Source of the DNA: GCA-020344555 sp964548955
GTDB lineage: Bacteria > Planctomycetota > Phycisphaerae > UBA1845
Assembly: GCA_964548955.1 (NCBI GenBank)
Contig: CAZJTP010000173.1
Location: 1 to 9,768 of the forward strand
Reading direction: 5' to 3'
Length of the DNA stretch: 9,768 nt
The position numbers and the translations under genes were made by a program. Below the pieces are notes generated by a model. The model was not told the origin of the DNA. It saw only the letters and a program-made list of their open reading frames with translations, and ran no database searches. Numbering within the stretch: position 1 is the stretch's first letter; each line of letters begins with the position of its first letter. Positions 6,552-9,768 of this stretch are shown one piece after another.

Positions 6552-7475
6552 ATGAGGGTTGCGGTGTGTGTGGCTACATATAAACGCCTGAAGGGGCTCG
6601 AGCGCCTGATCGTCGGGCTCAGTGAACTTGCGTTCAGTGGCGATCCCCCGTATGTCGAGATCATCGTCGTCGATAATGATGCCGATGGGTCGGCCATGAA
6701 GGTCTGCGAGGAGCTGCGGGAACGTTCCAAGTGGCCATTGAGGTGCGTCGTTGAGTCGCGGCGCGGCATTCCCTTTGCTCGAAACCGGGCCATCGAGTGC
6801 GCCGGCGAGGGTTTTGACTACATCGCGTTCATTGATGACGATGAGGTGCCCCAGCCGCGATGGCTTGATGAACTGCTCTGCATCCGGGAGGTCTACAATG
6901 CGGACGTCGTTACGGGGCCGGTGCTGCCACGATTTGAGGGTGATGTCCCGCGTTGGATCGTGAAGGGAAAGTTTTTCGATCGCCGCCGATATATCACAGG
7001 GACGCCTCTTGTGCACGCCTTTACGGGAAACGTTCTTATCCGTTGCGAGATCTTCAGTCCGATGGAGGGGCTTTTTGATGAACGCATGGCGCTGACCGGG
7101 GGCAGCGACAGGCACTTCTTTCGACGCGTTGCCCGTGCGGGGTTCAAGATTGTGTGGGCGGACGACGCCATTGTTCACGAATGGATTCCACAAAGCCGGA
7201 CATGTTTCAAATGGCTTGTTCAACGCTTCTTCCGAGTTGGGAATGCGGCCTCGTGGATCGAGCTGGACTTGACGCCCTCGTGGTCGACGTGTTGCGTCCT
7301 GGCGGCGAAAGGCGTCGTGTGGATTGCACTTGGTGCTTTGCTTGCGCCGTGCGGACTGCTGGGCGGATTCCATGTCTTTGTGAGGGGTGCACGCTATGTG
7401 GCCTACGGCGCGGGGATGCTTTCGGGTCTGCTCGGAGGACGCTATGAGGAATACAAGGAGACGCACGGCGCCTGA
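6552..7475 (+). CDS. ExoM-like family 2 glycosyltransferase B
   Basis: GT-A glycosyltransferase resembling the succinoglycan ExoM group. Seen (307 residues from the ATG at 6552): RVAVCVATYKRLKGL (2-16), VVDND (39-43), the RRGIPFARNRAI helix (70-81), metal-binding DDDE (95-98), FTGNVLIR (157-164), GGSD (183-186) where the ExoM group has a GGED-type motif, and VHEW (208-211). After residue 245 a hydrophobic tail of about 50 residues (AAKGVVWIALGALLAPCGLL and onward) suggests membrane attachment. A GTG directly before the ATG (6549) adds one Met and cannot be excluded, and the ribosome binding site is poor either way. It is the last of the co-directional genes and converges with the radical SAM gene. 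The D in GGSD keeps the key acid. A long antisense reading frame covers the gene but has no recognisable motif. Confidence 0.91.
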   Translation: MRVAVCVATYKRLKGLERLIVGLSELAFSGDPPYVEIIVVDNDADGSAMKVCEELRERSKWPLRCVVESRRGIPFARNRAIECAGEGFDYIAFIDDDEVPQPRWLDELLCIREVYNADVVTGPVLPRFEGDVPRWIVKGKFFDRRRYITGTPLVHAFTGNVLIRCEIFSPMEGLFDERMALTGGSDRHFFRRVARAGFKIVWADDAIVHEWIPQSRTCFKWLVQRFFRVGNAASWIELDLTPSWSTCCVLAAKGVVWIALGALLAPCGLLGGFHVFVRGARYVAYGAGMLSGLLGGRYEEYKETHGA

Positions 7476-7503
7476 GCGCTCGGCGATTTAATCACTGTCC
7501 TTC

Positions 7504-7537
7504 AGCGACACGCCCGCAAGGCTGTCAGCGGGTCGCT
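7504..7537. terminator. Hairpin in the convergent gap
   Basis: AGCGA (7504-7508) and CCCGC (7513-7517) pair with GCGGG (7528-7532) and TCGCT (7533-7537), giving a 10-bp stem with a 4-base bulge and a 10-base loop. It lies 28 bases after glycosyltransferase B, in the 139-bp gap between two converging genes, where a terminator is expected. No T-run follows on either strand, so intrinsic termination is doubtful. Confidence 0.25.
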
Positions 7538-7614
7538 CGTTGCCGGGTCTCCAGGGCACCTACTGCTCTGTATCCAGAACGCAAAGTAGCAAGCCTTCGA
7601 GTGTCGGGTACCTC

Positions 7615-8562
7615 TTACCGTCCCCTCGACAACCGGTTGCGAAGCAGGCTCATAACCTTGGTGAACACGTAGGACACTGTTCCAGGCCAGCCCCGCACAC
7701 ATGACCGCAGCATGGTCAACGTCGGGGCTTTATTCCCAAAGCGGATCATATTCCGGTTGGCTGGGACCACACAGGTGCACCTCCGCGCCATGCAGGGTCT
7801 CGGCCCCTTAAACCTCTTGAACGTCCCTTTGGTGATGTTACCCAGGTAGAAGGACGGCTGGAGGTTATAACAGCGAACCACGTCGCCGTTGACCTCGATT
7901 TTGAAGAAAAGTTCACCGGTGTGACAGAGGGTGCCGAACAGGTTCGCGTGTCGAATCTTCTCGGTACTGCAGATGGACCGGCTGGTGATGTATTGCTCGA
8001 CAGCGTCGTTCTCGTATTTGATATAACGGTTCCTGATCCGTAGCGGCTGATACGCAAAATGAACGCCTTGGTCTTCGAGACGTTGCTCGATTTCGCGAAG
8101 TTGATCGAAATCCTCCTACACCAGGACCGATGTGACCGAGAACGTAGTTGCCGGGTGCTTCCGCGCGTTGAATTCGGCGGCCTTCTCGATAAACGAGTCC
8201 ACGCTCCGGACCTGCGTCAGATGAAGGCTGGCTGTTACGCAGTCTAGCCGATCGCCGCATATGTCGACGAGCTCCTGGAGCTTGACAAGCGGCAGCGAAA
8301 GATTCGTCGTAGTTGTTATTCTGTGCCCGGACTCGGTGACGGCGCGACACATCTCGAAGAACCGGGGATGGATAAGTGGCTCACCGCCGATCAGTTTGAC
8401 GAGCCACGTACCCTGAAGGATCAGCAGGAGGGCGAAAACTGCATCGGTGGTCTGATCCGAGCAGTGTCGCTTATCGGCATAGTGTCTCTGGTAGCAGTAT
8501 GAGCATTCGTAATTGCATCGGTCCGTGATGATCCATTCGAAGCTCGGTTGTGGTTCTTTCAT
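7615..8562 (-). pseudogene. Radical SAM protein with SPASM/Twitch-like tail, interrupted by an in-frame amber codon
   Basis: Radical SAM enzymes use a [4Fe-4S] cluster to cleave S-adenosylmethionine and start radical chemistry. Here the target may be a glycan or a peptide, and I cannot tell which. Seen (numbering from the ATG at 8562, 315 codons): the CX3CX2C cluster motif C16-C20-C23 in CNYECSYC, GGEP (59-62), a TTTTN strand (83-87), then TAG at codon 149 (8116-8118). The next 166 codons stay open in the same frame to TAA at 7615 and hold C213-X12-G226-X4-C231, then C257-X4-C262-X-C264, a pattern like the auxiliary cluster of SPASM/Twitch domains. So one base change separates this from an intact gene. 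A 148-residue product would lack the auxiliary domain and the end of the barrel. GGTGG lies 6-10 bases before the ATG; a GTG at 8571 is less likely. A good promoter lies upstream. Sequencing error, a recent nonsense mutation or amber recoding are all possible. Confidence 0.85.
8116..8118 (-). other. In-frame TAG within the radical SAM gene
   Basis: The reading frame goes SVTSVLV, then TAG, then EDFDQLREIEQRL with no frame change. The downstream part keeps the expected cysteines. TAG also ends glycosyltransferase A, the family 4 gene and the membrane-protein gene, so general reassignment of TAG is unlikely. A one-base change from TAC/TAT, CAG, AAG, GAG, TGG, TCG or TTG would create it. Confidence 0.9.
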
Positions 8563-8616
8563 AAGTGCCACCAGAAGTCATCCAGTGCCTGTGTGCTTTG
8601 TCGCACGGATCAGGGG

Positions 8617-8645
8617 ATTATTGCCCTCCCAACCGGAATCGTCAA
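8617..8645 (-). promoter_or_regulatory. Sigma-70-type promoter for the radical SAM gene
   Basis: On the minus strand TTGACG (8640-8645, 5/6 to consensus) and AATAAT (8617-8622, 5/6) are exactly 17 bases apart. Transcription would start near 8610, leaving a leader of about 48 bases before the ATG at 8562. This is the best promoter match I found in the window and implies that the radical SAM gene is expressed on its own rather than only by readthrough from the membrane-protein gene. Confidence 0.55.
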
Positions 8646-9084
8646 TAAAGTTCCCTGCTTTGTACGCGGTAAGAGCTTCCGGGTAGTCACATCACAAAGT
8701 GTCTGATAACACCGATTGCTCCAACGCGCCGAGTCGGAGGCTATCGTCTTAGCTGACATTTCTCATTTACAGGACCTTCAGCCAGCATCCTATCAAAAAC
8801 AAGCTGATCGGTTCCAGCGAAAACGGTATATCACACCGTGAGTCCAGCGCGTTTGCTCTGTTGATCGTACCGATTTTGCCTATCGGTCTCAGAGACCAGG
8901 ATTTCTGCCGGGATCTGCGCAGCTCCGTCTGCTGCCAAACACAAATAGTCAGGTATTTCGTTCGATCGCGGCGGTCATACGGGTTAAATGGTACCGGCCT
9001 CTCGTCCGCCGGAACGACGCCCGTCCAGTTCATTTGCGTGCGGACAAGAGCAGTACCGGGCGACGACTGCCAGGCAGCACTCGT
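8646..9084. other. Intergenic stretch without a convincing gene
   Basis: This stretch separates the radical SAM promoter from the end of the partial membrane-protein gene, and its GC content looks somewhat lower than its surroundings. It contains a minus-strand open frame with an ATG at 9033 and a TAA at 8767-8769 (88 codons), starting MNWTGVVPADERPVPF. I recognise no family in it and see no ribosome binding site. That frame is in register with the membrane-protein gene across its TAG at 9091-9093. A plus-strand frame starting at 8861 is antisense to the membrane-protein gene and looks non-coding. Confidence 0.4.
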
Positions 9085-9114
9085 TACACTCTATTGCCCA
9101 GTATCCAGAGTGTA
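9085..9114. repeat. 8-bp inverted repeat over the membrane-protein stop codon
   Basis: TACACTCT (9085-9092) is perfectly complementary to AGAGTGTA (9107-9114) across 14 bases, and the stop codon (9091-9093) lies partly in the left arm. In the minus-strand direction no T-run follows, so it is not a clear intrinsic terminator, though its position at the gene end makes an mRNA 3'-end role possible. Confidence 0.4.
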
Positions 9115-9768
9115 TAGCGGGAACCTCCGATTAGTGGGATACGCCTTTAAGTGGCCCTGGACCCACTCCGCAGGCGAGCCGGCGGGGAAGAAGTATTGCA
9201 CGTCGTACTTGCGTAACAGTGCACGGCGGGTCTCCCACGGCGTTTCCAGTGCGAGCATGATCCTTACATCTTCTCGACGTTGCCTCCAGTCCACAATGCC
9301 GTTACCACCACGTTTAGGTGCCACGATGTGGCAGTCATGGACCATCGTCAGCACCATGCCCGACCATTCATCCGTCAGCACTACGGCGCCTTGTGGGATG
9401 TTGCCGCGGCAAAAATCGATGACCTCCCGGGTCCTGTTCAGATACCCTGTTCGCTCCGCTCGGGAGGCGGCCGCCTTCGCAAAATAGCTCCCCCATGTGT
9501 AGGGCTCCTTGTGCGTGATGAAGACGATCCCGAAAAGCAGGACCAGAATGCTGAGGATCGGTCGGATCCACCCGAAACGTGCCTTTGGCTCGACGAGAAA
9601 AGCCACCGATGCCGGTACCAGGCCTATGAAACCGAGATACAGCACAAGACCCATGCGACCTAGAACCCATTTCTGCTCGAGGATCCGAAGCGCAGCGGCG
9701 CAAAGCGGAGGTATGTAAAAGATCAGTGCGACCGTACTAGCAATGGCCAACAATACCGCGGCCTGCTT
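9091..9768 (-). CDS. C-terminal part of a polytopic membrane protein, GT-C-like
   Basis: The frame is open at the right edge of the window, so the N-terminus is missing; 225 codons are visible. Seen: three hydrophobic segments (roughly visible residues 4-27, 38-60 and 70-90) with WVLGRMGLVLYLGF and ILSILVLLFGIVF among them, followed by a soluble domain of about 130 residues containing EVIDFCRGNIPQGAVVLTDE, VAPKRGGNG and LRKYDVQYFFPAG. Several membrane helices followed by a C-terminal periplasmic domain that begins with a phrase like this are typical of GT-C family transferases and their relatives that use lipid-linked sugars, and this is an inference from pattern only. It does not look like a Wzy polymerase, which normally lacks such a soluble tail. 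The stop is TAG at 9091-9093. The frame stays open for another 107 codons beyond it, but the ending FPLYTLDTGQ looks like a natural C-terminus. Confidence 0.7.
   Translation of the reverse strand, partial: KQAAVLLAIASTVALIFYIPPLCAAALRILEQKWVLGRMGLVLYLGFIGLVPASVAFLVEPKARFGWIRPILSILVLLFGIVFITHKEPYTWGSYFAKAAASRAERTGYLNRTREVIDFCRGNIPQGAVVLTDEWSGMVLTMVHDCHIVAPKRGGNGIVDWRQRREDVRIMLALETPWETRRALLRKYDVQYFFPAGSPAEWVQGHLKAYPTNRRFPLYTLDTGQ

Noticed and set aside
6513..7466. A 317-codon minus-strand open frame opposite glycosyltransferase B
   Set aside because: The plus strand carries all family 2 motifs in order, while the antisense frame is rich in His/Arg/Pro/Asp, has no recognisable domain, and is typical of a GC-rich antisense shadow.
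8116..8118. General reassignment of TAG as a sense codon
   Set aside because: TAG ends two intact plus-strand glycosyltransferase genes with other stops soon after and a natural C-terminus in the membrane protein, so only local recoding or a mutation remains plausible.
8861..9487. A 208-codon plus-strand open frame
   Set aside because: Most of it is antisense to the membrane-protein gene, its composition is Ser/Arg/Thr-rich without domains, and it spans a region with no promoter in that direction.
1..9768. CRISPR arrays, transposases, integrases, tRNA or rRNA genes
   Set aside because: I saw no regularly spaced repeats, no transposase or integrase motifs and no clover-leaf or rRNA-like stretches on either strand.

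Overview
The window is part of a bacterial surface-polysaccharide cluster (exopolysaccharide, capsule or O-antigen type). It carries a lipid-linked glycan flippase, three GT-A (family 2 type) glycosyltransferases, one GT-B (family 4 type) glycosyltransferase, a sulfotransferase-fold protein, a class I SAM methyltransferase, a radical SAM protein and the C-terminal part of a polytopic membrane protein. By eye GC is about 55-60 %, GTG as well as ATG can start genes, and stops are a mix of TGA, TAG and TAA. A flippase route suggests a Gram-negative-like bacterium. I cannot name the phylum from the sequence.

Layout: a truncated family 2 glycosyltransferase lies on the minus strand at the left edge (37-636). 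Diverging from it, six plus-strand genes run from 751 to 7475: flippase, sulfotransferase, methyltransferase, glycosyltransferase A, family 4 glycosyltransferase, glycosyltransferase B. They are separated by gaps of 73-185 bp rather than overlapping, several gaps hold short inverted repeats, and one gap holds a leader-like small reading frame. Converging on them from the right, on the minus strand, are a radical SAM gene (7615-8562) and a partial membrane-protein gene (9091 to the window edge), separated by about 530 bp with no convincing gene.

Inferred teamwork: the glycosyltransferases would build a repeat unit on a lipid carrier in the cytoplasm. The methyltransferase, the sulfotransferase and possibly the radical SAM enzyme would decorate it, and the flippase would move it across the inner membrane. 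The partial membrane protein resembles the tail of a GT-C type transferase. No polymerase, initiating phosphoglycosyltransferase or export system is in view, so the locus must extend beyond the window or work with genes elsewhere.

Most unusual points: (1) the radical SAM gene is cut by a single in-frame amber codon at 8116-8118, while the next 166 codons stay open and keep the cysteine pattern of an auxiliary iron-sulfur domain; (2) a perfect 16-bp inverted repeat lies where the leftmost glycosyltransferase loses its expected C-terminal half; (3) an Arg-rich 19-codon frame with a strong ribosome binding site ends in an ATGA overlap with the methyltransferase start. I found no CRISPR array, transposase, tRNA, rRNA or convincing defence system, and nothing that proves a wholly new system.
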